This document shows positions 36,901-48,487 of a DNA stretch of 64,000 bases, piece after piece. A model generated the notes under the pieces. The model had not been told where the DNA came from. It saw only the letters and a list, made by a program, of their open reading frames with translations, and searched no databases. Made by a program: the position numbers and the translations under genes. Numbering within the stretch: position 1 is the stretch's first letter; each line of letters begins with the position of its first letter. The stretch lies in assembly GCA_016490735.1 (NCBI GenBank), contig JAEMWC010001380.1:1-64000 (forward strand), in the 5' to 3' direction. The DNA comes from Pachyseris speciosa. Lineage: Eukaryota > Cnidaria > Anthozoa > Scleractinia > Pachyseridae.

Positions 36901-39900
36901 TGAAAACATTGAAGAGGTAGGTCCTATGATGATTAATTATGAGCCATGGGAGGGTATACACAGTCCTCACGTTTAAAACTCAAGTAGTTGAAAGTAAGCA
37001 TATATGTAATGGCACAGCTATGCCTTGTTTCATTGACTGTTGAAGTAAATAAGGATATATGTAGTACTTGAATGAACAATTCTCCTTAAAAATTGATTAG
37101 TCTTTTAGTCAAGTTCCTTTCTTTAGTTTGGAAATGTATGAATTAACTTGAATGTGTACCTACTTTCCCCACAGGCTAACAGCGATCAAATGACTGCAGA
37201 GGCATCCAAAACAAATGACCAAAAGGTAGGTGTTTTCAAGTGCATTCCAAGTAACACGCTTATCCTGATTTTAACCATCAACGCCAACACATGAAAGGGT
37301 AACCCCCTTTAAAACACAAGTTGTTGAAAGTAAGCATATATACTCTTTTCGGTTTTGTAAAGACACGCTGACACATGAGAGAAGTCGACCTTTCAAAGCA
37401 CGTGCTTCTCGCCTATGACCTATTTCAGGAATTCAAAATGGCATTGAAAACGTTGTCCGGTCCAAAGGAATTTCTGCAAAGATCCCTTTTGGTATACAGG
37501 ACACCCTAGAAATCACAGGAACACCAAGAGATTAGAAAGCGTAAGAATAATAATCCAAATCTCTGGAAAAATCATGATTTTAAAAGCAGACTTAAAATTA
37601 TAGGAAAAAATTAAACAACCATGCAAGCCAGGCCAGTTCTGACAATTATTAGGCTGTCATTTCTTTGAAAAATAATCATAAAGTAAATAAATAAAAAGAT
37701 CAGAGGCGTAACAATAGCCATATATCACATTATTATGTGACAACAGAGCTGTAAGCTACTTAAATGAAGATTTACTCAGCTAAATTTCAATAAGTATGTC
37801 TCTAATGATGGTCGTAACTAATTTTCCCACAGCATGCCGATCAACAACCCACAGTAAATGAAAACATTGAAGAGGTAGGTCCTATGGTGATTAATTATGA
37901 GCCATGGGAGGGTATACACAGTCCTCACGTTTAAAACTCAAGTAGTTGAAAGTAAGCATATATGTAATGGCACAGCTATGCCTTGTTTCATTGACTGTTG
38001 AAGTAAATAAGGATATATGTAGTACTTGAATGAACAATTCTCCTTAAAAATTGATTAGTCTTTTAGTCAAGTTCCTTTCTTTAGTTTGGAAATGTATGAA
38101 TTAACTTGAATGTGTACCTACTTTCCCCACAGGCTAACAGCGATCAAATGACTGCAGAGGCATCCAAAACAAATGACCAAAAGGTAGGTGTTTTCAAGTG
38201 CATTCCAAGTAACACGCTTATCCTGATTTTAACCATCAACGCCAACACATGAAAGGGTAACCCCCTTTAAAACACAAGTTGTTGAAAGTAAGCATATATA
38301 CTCTTTTCGGTTTTGTAAAGACACGCTGACACATGAGAGAAGTCGACCTTTCAAAGCACGTGCTTCTCACCTATGACTTATTTCAGGAATTCAAAATGGC
38401 ATTGAAAAGGTTGTCCGGTCCAAAGGAATTTCTGCAAAGATCCCTTTTGGTATACAGGACACCCTAGAAATCACAGGAACACCAAGAGATTAGAAAGCGT
38501 AAGAATAATAATCCAAATCTCTGGAAAACTCATGATTTTAAAAGCAGACTTAAATTTATAGGAAAAAATTAAACAACCATGCAAGCCAGGCCAGTTCTGA
38601 CAATTATTAGGCTGTCATTTCTTTGAAAAATAATCATAAAGTAAATAAATAAAAAGATCAGAGGCGTAACAATAGCCATATATCACATTATGTGACAACA
38701 GAGCTGTAAGCTACTTAAATGAAGATTTACTCAGCTAAATTTCAATAAGTATGTCTCTAATGATGGTCGTAACTAATTTTCCCACAGCATGCCGATCAAC
38801 AACCCACAGTAAATGAAAACATTGAAGAGGTAGGTCCTATGATGATTAATTATGAGCCATGGGAGGGTATACACAGTCCTCGCGTTTAAAACTCAAGTAG
38901 TTGAAAGTAAGCATATATGTAATGGCACAGCTATGCCTTGTTTCATTGTTTCATTGACTGTTGAAGTAAATAAGGATATATGTAGTACTTGAGTGAACAA
39001 TTCTCCTTAAAAATTGATTAGTCATTTAGTCAAGTTCCTCTCTTTAGTTTGGAAATGTATGAATTAACTTGAATGTGTACCTACTTTCCCCACAGGCTAA
39101 CAGCGATCAAATGACTGCAGAGGCATCCAAAAAAATGACCAAAAGGTAGGTGTTTTCAAGTGCATTCCAAGTAACACGCTAATCCTGATTTTAACCATCA
39201 ATGCCAACACATAAAAGGGTAATCCCTTTAAAACACAGTTGTTGAAAGTAAGCCTATATACTCTTATCGGTTTTGTAAAGACACGCTGACACATGAGAGA
39301 GAAGTCGACCTTTCAAAGCATGTGCTTCTCGCCTATGTCAACTTGAAATAAGCTTCTAACGTAATAGCCTTTCGCCGCTTTTAAGACCTCCATGTCCTCT
39401 TTTCTGACGTCTGATTCAGTCTCTAACATTCCATGTTTAAACAGGAAACAGCGAAATTAAACCATGAGGCGGGCAGTATTGCACAGGCATTTGACGTATT
39501 TGAGGAATTCAAAATGGCATTGAAAAGGTTGTCCCATCCAAAGGAATTTCTGGAAAGATCCTTTTTGGTATACAGGACACCCTAGAAATCACAGGAACAC
39601 CAAGAGATTAGAAAGCGTTCTCCTTTGTCGAACACAATTAATATTTGCTTTGTTAAATTTCGATATTTATCAAGTGCGTGTTGTATGTAATTTACCCACA
39701 GCATGCTCCTGGTAAACAACCTACCGCTGAATCTGGTGACAGTGACAAAGAGGTAGATACCATGGAGATTAATTGTGTATACACAGAGAATTGGGAGGGC
39801 GACTCTACCTGTCCTCACCTTTAAAACTCAATTGTTAAAAGTAAATGCAAGTAGCTATGCTTCTTAGAATAGTCTTTGTTAGTTAAATTTGTCAACAAAA

Positions 39901-41080
39901 ACAACAAAATAACTACATTGCAAAGCCAATATATTATATTCAGGAAAACATTACTAGTGAAATACATACAGGTCTTTTCTAGATGACATACATAACTTTC
40001 CTTTTTTCTCACAAATAGATTTCATTCAAAGGGGAAAGAATTATTCAAGAGGATCTTTCAACAACTGTTGAAGGTAAGGAGTTATCAATTCTTTCACGTT
40101 TTAAGTGATTGGAGGATATTATTCTTGTGATTAAAGTTCTGGGAAAGGCATTGATGGATTGAAATCATGGTGACACCATAGGCCCTTCCTTATTGATAAC
40201 AAAAAACTAAACACCGTAAACGATAAGTTAATGTCACCCATCAAAAAACACAGTAATTACATGGAAATGTGTTGAAAAGTTTAGTAAAAACAAAACCAAA
40301 ACAAAGCAAAAAAGAAACAGTCAAAACCAGTGAAAGTAACATGTCATTTGCTAAAATCCATTTGAAAACCAGTTATTTTTAAAAATTAAACTGGACCAGT
40401 TAATGTCCCGTTCCATCCATACACAACAGTTTGAAAATTAAAAATTAACTGACTGATGTAAATTGAAAGTCAACTTAGTGAATCCATAAAGAAATACTGT
40501 AGCTAAGGTTGACACAACTATTTCTTTTTTCAACAGATAACCCAACCTCTGGAACTGAAAACCCAGGAGATACAGCACCACAAAGTAATTCTTATTTGGA
40601 AAATAATTGACAAACACACATCTGGAAGTTCCTATTTGATAAAAAACTAAAAGCTTACAAATGAGCCGTATTCAGAGATTATTAAAAGGAGAGAAAAAAC
40701 AAAAAATAAAAATTACTGAAAATTTCATGAATAAGACCCACACATTGAACACCATGATTCTCCATAAAGCACATTGCTGAAATTTTTTCAAAGTTAATGT
40801 TCATCTTCTTTACAAAACTATGATTATTTTTTAAACAGTATTCTCCAATGTTCTTCACTATAAATGAATCATAATATTTGACACTTAAAATGTGAAACAC
40901 GGTGGCTTTATTCACTTATAATAAGCAATTAATATTCATTACTATTGTTTCTTGATAGGTGAGGGAAACAGAGAACATGAAAGCAAGAAGAGGAAAAGAA
41001 AAGAAAAAAGAAGCAGAAAAGATAGAAACGAAAAGAGGAAAAGACAGAAGCAGGAACAAGATCATAGTCAAAAAAATTAA
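27931..41080 (+). CDS. Multi-exon host gene with Ser/Thr-rich mini-exon array and basic tail; function unknown
   Basis: About 24 exons with GT-AG borders join in one frame: 27931-28058, 28418-28453, 28821-28874, 30101-30136, 30254-30289, 30384-30419, 30538-30579, 31272-31307, 31732-31770, 32568-32645, 33564-33620, 33839-33963, 34249-34331, 34659-34735, 35548-35640, 36165-36252, 36552-36582, then repeated small exons to 39567, 39702-39752, 40019-40073, 40537-40584 and 40959-41080 (stop). Exons 2-9 are 36-54 bp, all phase 1-1, and encode Thr/Ser/Ala-rich linker. The centre is globular (VPYDQLDREHEVAWCENM, YYWLAESGSHDGK, FLMVPTKDQPILVERYC). The end is acidic, then Lys/Arg-rich (SKKRKRKEKRSRK), a likely nuclear signal. 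I do not recognise the family. The 5' end is missing, and which repeated exons are used is uncertain. Confidence 0.65.
35025..35290 (+). mobile_element. 3' fragment of an L2/CR1-like LINE
   Basis: The frame ends ELWIKLPDDIKAIDNLTTFK and a few residues to a stop at about 35,161, the typical last residues of L2-like ORF2. A 3' UTR follows with GTAAAGCGCATAGAGC and a TATATAAAAATG tail. It is inserted in an intron of the multi-exon gene. Confidence 0.7.
36583..39336 (+). repeat. 958-bp block in three tandem copies, each with two small exons
   Basis: Units begin at 36583, 37541 and 38499 (GTAAGAATAATAATCC), exactly 958 bp apart. Each holds a 42-bp exon (HADQQPTVNENIEE) and a 51-bp exon (ANSDQMTAEASKTNDQK). 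The first two units end with a truncated 63-bp copy of a third exon (starting EFKMALK). After the third unit the full-length version of that exon is at 39445-39567. Identity is very high. The third copy of the 51-bp exon has lost one base (39096-39145, 50 bp), so including it would shift the frame. Confidence 0.93.
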
Positions 41081-41459
41081 ACAAACCATTTTTTGTAGAG
41101 GGGCGGGGGGGGGGAGGAGGGTTTTTTTTTGTTCATATTAAGGAACACTGTTAAATTTTTGAACAAGTTGTTTAAAAACCAATTTGAATAATTTTGCTAT
41201 GCCTTGTTCTTTTTTTAATACTGATCTACATTATGTAGAACAGCTCTTTGTATCCCAATATTCAAGACATAAGGGTTAATCAAAAACTCAGTCAGTGTCG
41301 TTGAATGTTTCCTCTCTAGATATTAATATATGAGAGGAAGACAGATAGGTGACTTTTTACTTCTCTACATTAATCTTAAAGTCCACAAAATCTCCTGAGC
41401 AATATTATTAACACTTAAGTCTTGAATGAGAGAGTGTTTCAATGAGAGAATTAAGCTTA
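41081..41459. other. 3' flank of multi-exon gene
   Basis: Contains the likely 3' UTR of the preceding gene: a G10 run near 41,104, T-runs and AT-rich DNA. No separate gene is visible. Confidence 0.5.
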
Positions 41460-42232
41460 TTAATAAAATGAGTTTTGTTATTTTTCTAATGAGTACCACT
41501 CTAAAGTTTTGAACTACACAACTCGTGTGCAGCACTCATCAGATAAAATTGCCAAATGCGGATTTACATCATTACACTGATTTGAAATACACATACAACC
41601 ACTGGAAATATGAAAGCTACAATAACTAGACGCCTTTACAAAAGAATGGAAAGAGATTATAAACAGACACCGTTACTATTGCTTGACAGGATAAGCAACA
41701 TGTATAAAGTTAAACATTTTGTAGAAGAAATTTGTCTGCATGAAGTTATCAGTTCAGTCCGTTTGTTCAGATAGGCTAACTCAGGTTTACAAATAATAAC
41801 GTACTTCTCCCAGAGGCATAGATTACATTGAATGACTTATATAGGCCAGCCTGCCTTACAATCCTCCCAAGTGACTTTGAATTTTGAATTGAACTTTGTG
41901 TTAACTTAGCCCGGTGCTCAATCTTTTGCTTGAATGGCAAAATGACATTTTATGGTTTGAGTGTCATTTTCAGTCAGGCCAACATAGGTTTGGGGAGGAT
42001 TGTTGTCTTCTGTTGTGGCAGTCGCTCGGTAGATAACCAATTCCTTAAGGCAATTTCTATCCATAGGGCACTCATCTGGTTTTCTACAGTTGCATGTTTT
42101 AGGCGGCAAGATCTCTTTGTGTAAAATGGATTTATCATTTCCATGGATGTTCTGTTTCACGTTGGAAGTGCAGCTATATATATATATATATATATACTGT
42201 ATATATGCAGCCAATTTAGAAATTTTCATCAC
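41460..42232 (-). mobile_element. Penelope-like element relic with GIY-YIG part
   Basis: The minus-strand frame 42232-41918 contains CNCRKPDECPMDRNCLKE and then VIYRATATT and TYVGLTEND, the cysteine motif and the start of the GIY-YIG endonuclease typical of Penelope-like elements. The frame decays soon after. Further along the same strand, at about 41,542-41,495, CTGATGAG plus a GC-rich stem resembles the hammerhead ribozyme core that such elements carry in their terminal repeats. An (AT)n run interrupts the upstream side near 42,177. Inactive fossil. Confidence 0.7.
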
Positions 42233-42889
42233 TAGTAAGATATTTTATATTAGGAAACAGCAAAAACGTTTAACACTCTACCCGCATACACGGTCTAACA
42301 AGATAATAGTTTAAGTTTAAAGGAACAATGGGATTAATGTCATAGAATTAATCACTGTAGGCGCTGGATGCTAATTGTTCAGTCTCTAACAAAAAAGAAA
42401 GAAAGAAAAGTAGAAACGGTATCAAAAGTATCTTGCGTACTTATAATTTAATAATCGTAGTCTTATAACCATACAATACTCATTGGTAGACTTAAAAACA
42501 AACAACAAATATTTAGGGAATTTCTTACCTGATAATCTTATCTTCTGTTTCACCAAGATGAACTAAAACATTTACTCCATTATTCCTGTAACCATTGTAC
42601 ATTCGCTGAAAAGTGCATAACTCCTAATCATGACACGAACATCAAAGAAAAAAAGAATGGCCAAATGGAAAAAAAAAACTAAAAAGGACTAACGAAAGAT
42701 ATACAAAAGAGAAGGGAATTGCTTTTAACAAACCGGAACTGCTTGCTTACAAACCTAGAGTCTTCACTCTCTTTAGTCAGCAGTCCTGAATAAAGGCGTC
42801 CAAATTCTAGCCCCACTCTCTAACGTCCAAACTCACCACTCGATGAACAGAACTCGATCCAGCCGGAAGGGGGGTCGGGGTGGGGGAAT
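42233..42889. other. No gene seen
   Basis: AT-rich DNA with short A-runs. Nothing recognisable. Confidence 0.5.
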
Positions 42890-43105
42890 CGCAAACGGGA
42901 ATCGAGCGTAGAAAGAGGAATCGATCGGTATCATCGCAGAAAGTGCACTCGATTTCAGTGACTTGGGATCCGAGACTTGATTGTACAAGCGATGCTCAAT
43001 TTTAGAAAAGGGACTCGATTTTACAAACGATACTCGATTCCATAAAAATGACTCGATTGTAGAAACTAGACTCGATCTCAGAAATGAGACTCGATTATAG
43101 CAACG
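42890..43105. repeat. Imperfect roughly 22-bp repeats built on ACTCGAT
   Basis: At least six degenerate units contain (A/G)ACTCGAT(T/C) followed by an A-rich stretch, between about 42,900 and 43,100. A separate 26-bp direct repeat (TCACAC(T/C)GTATACG(C/G)ATCGACT) occurs near 43,209 and 43,330. The second copy lies right beside the Polinton insertion point. Confidence 0.6.
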
Positions 43106-43364
43106 TGTGACGTATTGCGCAAACGTAAAACGAGTGGTAGTAAAATCGTGTCAAGTTTTATCGAGTGCTATAACTTTGGTTTCCCAGAAACGGTGAGTGA
43201 TCCGTATTTTTCACACTGTATACGCATCGACTCGAAATTTTAAGGTCTGTTCAAACTGTTCGGACTGTTAACATGTTTCACCGGCAACAATCACGATAAA
43301 ACACTGGAAATTCCCACCAATAAGATGCATTTCTCACACCGTATACGGATCGACTACAGTAGTA

Positions 43365-43679
43365 TAGTGTTTGGGGGTACGAAATCAATTGATTTCGTTT
43401 TCCCCAAACACTATACTACTCGCCTTCTGGTCTCGTATTCTGAAATATATAGTTATTTAATTTGATGGAATATATAGTTATTTAATTTGATGGAATATAT
43501 AGTTATTTAATTTGATGGAATATATAGTTATTTAATTTGATGGAATCTATAGTTGTTCAATCTGATGGAACCAAGGTCTGCACACTTCATCTATAGTTTA
43601 TAAAAATGCGTGACATTCTCGGAAAAATCACCAAGCGTGACATTCTCGGAAAACAGGGAATGAGTCATCGCCTATAGCT
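43365..43679. repeat. Left terminal inverted repeat of Polinton
   Basis: Matches the right TIR from TAGTGTTTGGGGG to CGCCTATAGCT. It holds an extreme-end palindrome (43365-43413), five 25-bp units starting GAA(T)ATATAGTTATTTAATT from about 43,440, and two direct copies of GCGTGACATTCTCGGAAA. Compared with the right TIR it has two more 25-bp units and one substitution. Confidence 0.95.
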
Positions 43680-44376
43680 GCAGAAAAAAAATTGCAAAAC
43701 TGGTGGCCACCAGAACCTCTCATGAGGGACTTAATTTGGAATTTGAATCACCACCCGTCCCTCATGAGAGGTTTTTTTGTTTTGTTTTTTTTTTGAATTC
43801 CCACCACCACACCACCAGAGCACTATCATTTATGTTCCCACCACCACTCCGCTCTGGCCCTATCAGACCCTCTTGAGGCCAAGTATTTGTTTATTTGTTT
43901 TTTTCACCCTCCGGCTTGAGATTGAACCGGCACTTCTGAGAAGCCCTACCCAACAATCCGACACCATCTCAGGGTGATTTTTCATTTTTTTTTATTTTTT
44001 CAACCCATGGAATAACGGCGGGGGTTTTTCGTTATTCCACGGGGTGGCTTGTATACATTTCGCTAACGAAAGGCCCCCGCTTTTTCCAATCGTTAGATAC
44101 TATGTATACAAGCCACACTTTATCTGTGTGAAACAACCCTTATATTTTCGTTTGTATTTTCATTTTTATGCTTGTGGTACATAAATGAAATTTACAAAGA
44201 TAAAAAATAATACGCATGTGTAAAAAGCGAGAAATCTGACGTAGTTTGATGACTCATTCGAAAGGGAAACCCCCAAAAATGCTAATTCTTCGGGCAAAGG
44301 GTTAGAAAGAGGGCAGTATTTTAAAACTCACAATACTATCCTGAACTAGGCAAATCATATGGCGTGACGTCAACAG
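43680..44376. other. Non-coding left subterminal region with clustered hairpins
   Basis: No gene. Inverted repeats: CCTCTCATGAGGGAC at 43716 pairs with 43757-43771 and is followed by T-runs; TGGAATAACG (44008) pairs with 44030-44039; GCGGGGGTTTTTCGTTA (44018) pairs imperfectly with 44064-44080; GTGGCTTGTATACA (44044) pairs with 44103-44116. The interlocking arms could form alternative structures. Confidence 0.7.
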
Positions 44377-46668
44377 CTAGATTTCATAATGTCCATACGC
44401 ATAGCTTGTCACGCCATTATCATGAATATACCGCTTGTCGTCAAAGCAGCTGAGTGATACTTTATTTATCTCATAACTTCCAAGTTGATGGTTCTGACTT
44501 CTGATTGTTTTTATTCTATGATGCATCTGTTTATTATCAAATAGTGTCTCTTTATAATTTTCATGTTTGATGTTATTCTTAATAATATTCTTACTAATAC
44601 CTTTTGCTGTCTTCCCTCCTTTCTGATCATCTTTAATATAGCTATACATCTTCGATCTCAGTCCTACGAATTCACATATTGGGACTCCAGCAGTCTCATC
44701 TTTCATCTTACCAATTACTTTTTTATTGGTCTTATAGGAGAATGGCGAGCTTTCAGGATAGTCACTGTTATCGAATTTATCTTTATCATTCCAGAAATTC
44801 CTATAGACATCTTGGGTTTCAATTTCATAGGTCAGTGAGTCTGTGTCTGTGAATAATAATTTTGCTTCATCTCCATATTTCTCTTTGATGTAGTTGTAAT
44901 GGAAATCGTACATCAGTGTCTTGCTAAGGTCTAGAATACACATCCCCACGTATGCTGGCCGGTTTAAAGTAAGTGTTTCTTTTATCTTATGAACAGCTAC
45001 TAGATTTTCATCGAAGATTTCACTGCTGACATAAGTGGGTTTACTAGCTAATTTCAAAAGCTTCTTCCCATCAGTCACCAATCTGACGTCTACTCGCTTT
45101 CTGAGGTTTTCCATCGTTTTGCCAAATACACTGTTATTCATCAGTTTGAAAAAGTCTTTCTCAAAGGCATTTCTTGCATCAGTTCTTTTCTGAGTGTTGA
45201 AGTCGATGTACTGTCTGAGCCACGCGGACTGATTGAACTCTAATACTCGATGGACTTTAGTTATTTTCAAACCGAGATCAGTATATAATTGGAGGTTCCT
45301 GTAATGGAGCACGTATTTTTCTTTGTTGCTTAATGTTGGTATTAGTTTATGTACCAGACCAGTTGATATATTGTATTTCTTTGCTATGTTTTTACAATAA
45401 TCTGATAGCATGTCCCCAGTCACTTTGACCTTTTCCGGTCCAAGTGGATAGTCATTGTGAAGATCATGCAACTCCTGGGGGTATTCTAAATCAACTTCAA
45501 GTATCAAACCTTTGTTGCTGTCTTCTTTATACTTAGCCAGGTCTAAATTATTGATCTGTTTTTGTGTCATCCATCTGAATCCGCCTTTTGGTAAATATTG
45601 ACTCATAGCCCAACCATACAAATTATTAGCATCAAGATACATTATGTACTTCGAGGGCGCCTTCTCGTCGTAATCTTTCATGTACTTGTTATTTGCTTTG
45701 CCGTAACGGTTGGCTATATAACTGATACCACCACGTAGGCCCTTTTGAATGAATTGAAACATATCAATGTCTGTCATCAATTCTAATTTTATGTCAGTCA
45801 TTTTAAGCATGGCGTCCCAAGATAAACCGGGAGATGTGAAATAGTGACACGGGTCCAGTTTATAGTACTCAAGGCATGTTTTTCTGAAGTTTTCAAATAC
45901 ATCAGCCAGTAGGAGTACATCTGTTTTAAGGTACAGGTCATGATAATCGCCCATATTTTTGATTGAGAATGTATTCCACACATTTTGAGCATGCGCATAG
46001 TCTTCATCTGATATATGCGTATCACTCAGTATGCTATAGAATTCTTCTTTTGAGGGCAGCTTCTGATTGAATTGATCGAAACTGTCCATGTAGTCGTAAG
46101 GATAAACACCTTTCTGTGCCATCAGATTAAGATCCTTTCCCTTGAACTCTTGTGAGGTGTATTTTAAGGCTTCTCTAGGTAGATTGCCTACAAGTTTTTC
46201 CAAACTGGAGCTCATGAACTGGAAACTATCAATGAAGGTCAAGTGGTTGCCAGGCATGAAAGCCATATACTTCTCCATGTTATTTGGGATAGCATTGATA
46301 TTCATTTGACAGTCTTCACCTTTCTTGTTTTTGTAAGTGTGCTTCTTAACAATGGCTCCAATCTCCTGCATAATAAAATGACTATCATAGCCTCTTAGAT
46401 TGTGAAATATTACTGGTATCTTTATTTCTTCTGGGTTCACTCTAAGTTTCAGATTACAATCTTGGTGAGCAGAACCTCTATACTTGCCGGTAATGTGACA
46501 ATGATCTCGGACTCTAATATCCTTTTCAGTATATTTCTTATCACAGATGTGACACATTTCAGCTTTTCGGAATTTCTCTTCATCATCTTTAGTCATTTTC
46601 AATGGTTTGTTAAAATTTTTTTTCACAACATTCTTGCAATATTTGACCTCCTCCAGCATAGCTTCCAT
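44377..46668 (-). pseudogene. polB: Polinton protein-primed DNA polymerase B, C-terminal fragment (763 aa open frame)
   Basis: Carries the polymerase and most of the 3'-5' exonuclease. An HNH-like cysteine/histidine cluster (CHIC near 39, RDHCHITGKYRG) comes first. Exo II is HNLRGYDSH (about 89-97) and Exo III YLKTDVLLLADVFE (246-259). The polymerase motifs are A, LDANNLYGWAMS (345-356); B, KLMNNSVFGKTMEN (508-521); and C, TDTDS (607-611). All catalytic residues are present. It would replicate the element's linear DNA from a protein primer. The gene is broken upstream: an in-frame stop lies at about 46,676, and a frameshift near 46,805 separates it from the N-terminal part. The conserved frame between the two lesions is still recognisable, so the breaks are recent. 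Confidence 0.93.
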
Positions 46669-46798
46669 AAATTTTTACACAGCCTTTTCACCCCTGTATA
46701 TTGCTGCTGGTTTGCTGTATTTATCATCATAACAACAAACCACTTTATAGCCGTAGCCACAGTCAGTATGCTTCTGATAAGCCTCTGTATATGATTTA

Positions 46799-48168
46799 TC
46801 ACTGGCAACCGTGTATTTTTTCAGTGATGGCCTCAAAATCAGCATAGATCACAAATGGTACCCGCTGTTGTTTATGAAAGTTGTTGAATTTCAGTATGTT
46901 GTTATCTTTGTTTGGCATTTTTATTGCCTGTGTGCCATTTACTTGCATGCAGTTGTCCTTGTGATCATTCAACACCCTTTCAGAGCTGAAGCATTGAAGA
47001 CAGTGCATACAAAAGTGTTTTCTTTCCTTATGCTTTGTTTGATTGTACATGAACTTATTGAAATCTTTGATTAGCACATAATGCTTGTTTTCATTTTCAG
47101 TTATTAGAAGCAGATTCAAGCAGTCTTCATATTTCTCTTTTGAAACAAAAATTGGATATGGCTGTCTATTCTCATAACCGAATACATTGATGTTGATCTC
47201 ATTTTGTTTCTCTATCTTGTTGTAATGCTTGGTTGCAACTGGGAATTCAATCCCTGTATAATCCAATTTTTCAATGTATTGCTTGTCTGATTTTTTAACC
47301 CTCTGTGGGTATTTCTCTTGTGGGTTCAAGTGTCTGATGTGGCACCATCGGAAGCATTCATTATCCTCATTTTTCAAGTTAATTAAACCCTTCGCACTGT
47401 TTCTGAGTTTATTTGGTAGTTTAATGTATGAGGAGCCTCTCATCGGTTGATATTTCACAACATTGAGATAATGACTATCAACTGAATCAACAGTCCAACC
47501 TGAACCTTCAGACACCCAAACTGCAATCTTATTCATTATTTGGTCTTTTGACAACTGTAATGATTCAGTTACTTCCAGATTATTCACAATTGTTTGAGCT
47601 ACACTGTTGAAATATGCGATTTTGTATTCTATTGCTCCGTCAGTCATTTTTGCGAATGTTACCTTTAGCGTTTCAACGAATTTGAGACCTTTAATTTCAT
47701 TCAACAATTTTATAATATTATATGCAACAGCCTTTCTTGTGTTTTGCAGTTGCGAAAGCGGGTCTTTGTTATTTTTTATACTGATTTCAAAAGATTTTGT
47801 GAAACCCTTCAGAGCTTTCTCTGTTTGCTCTATTTTTGTTCTGGGTGTTGGAACCGGCACAGGCTTTTTGGCTCTTGGGGCGGGAATTGGTCTCTTTTTC
47901 AATTGCTCTATTTCTTCCAACCATTCAGCAGGTGGAGCTGGTAATCTTTTCCTCTCAAAATAATCAACCAATTCTTTCACAGTTGGTCTTTTCGTCCTTG
48001 GGGCGGGAATTGGTCTTGTTCTTGGTTTAGGTACAGGTTTTGTGTCATCACTATAATAACTTTAGGCTTTTTCTGCTGCTTCAACAGCAATTCGATTAGC
48101 TTGGATTTGCTCAATTTTTTGAGACTTTTCTTGTCCATATTACTACTAGTTTCGATAATTTTTTCCAT
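46799..48168 (-). pseudogene. polB: Polinton PolB, N-terminal part (two frames)
   Basis: The frame 47980-46799 (393 aa) has a proline-rich basic start (repeats of RPIPAPR type), a C2H2-like finger (FCMHCLQCFSSERVLNDHKD) and, at its very end, the Exo I motif YADFEA. It therefore belongs directly upstream of the 763-aa fragment. The gene's true start is the ATG at 48168 in another frame, whose first residues include KKLSKSKLIELLLKQQKK, a short helical motif. A frameshift near 48,050-48,060 splits the two. The gene thus has at least three lesions. The ATG is preceded by AACTATAGATATATTATAA, an AT-rich element shared with neighbouring early-type genes. Confidence 0.85.
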
Positions 48169-48235
48169 TTATAATATATCTATAGTTATTATTTCTTTAA
48201 AACATTTCCGTCTGCGTTTAAATATGGTTGAGAAT

Positions 48236-48469
48236 TCAATTGATCCAATTACTGGATCCTTTTGAATTGTAATTATTGAGAATATTTTTTTGATGTTTTT
48301 TTGTTTTAATATGACAAGATTTCCCTGCCATTGTGTAGTTACGTCCTGTCTTACATATGTTACAGTACCATTCTTTATTTAGCATATAGGTAGTCTTGTG
48401 TTTTTTTCTTTCCTCATCACTGAGAACTCTAGGCCTTCCCCGACCTCTCTTGACATTTTGATTCTCCAT
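48236..48469 (-). CDS. Small AT-hook and zinc-finger protein
   Basis: The 77-residue protein starts with an AT-hook (KRGRGRPR, residues 7-14) that should bind AT-rich minor groove. One C2H2/U1-type finger follows, with CNIC at about 36-39 and two histidines about 13-20 residues later (CHIKTKKH). A nucleic-acid-binding role, such as regulating the element or packaging its DNA, is inferred. It lies between PolB and the Bro-N gene on the same strand. TAACTATATATT immediately precedes the ATG, resembling the PolB upstream sequence and the TIR repeat. Confidence 0.7.
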   Translation of the reverse strand: MENQNVKRGRGRPRVLSDEERKKHKTTYMLNKEWYCNICKTGRNYTMAGKSCHIKTKKHQKNILNNYNSKGSSNWIN

Positions 48470-48487
48470 AATATATAGTTATATAAA

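Noticed and set aside
43440..43565. CRISPR-like regularly spaced repeats
   Set aside because: The 25-bp units are directly adjacent without spacers, lie in a eukaryotic TIR and are simple tandem repeats.
46402..46794. 130-aa plus-strand frame
   Set aside because: Antisense to PolB; hydrophobic, Phe-rich composition comes from the complementary Lys-rich coding strand.
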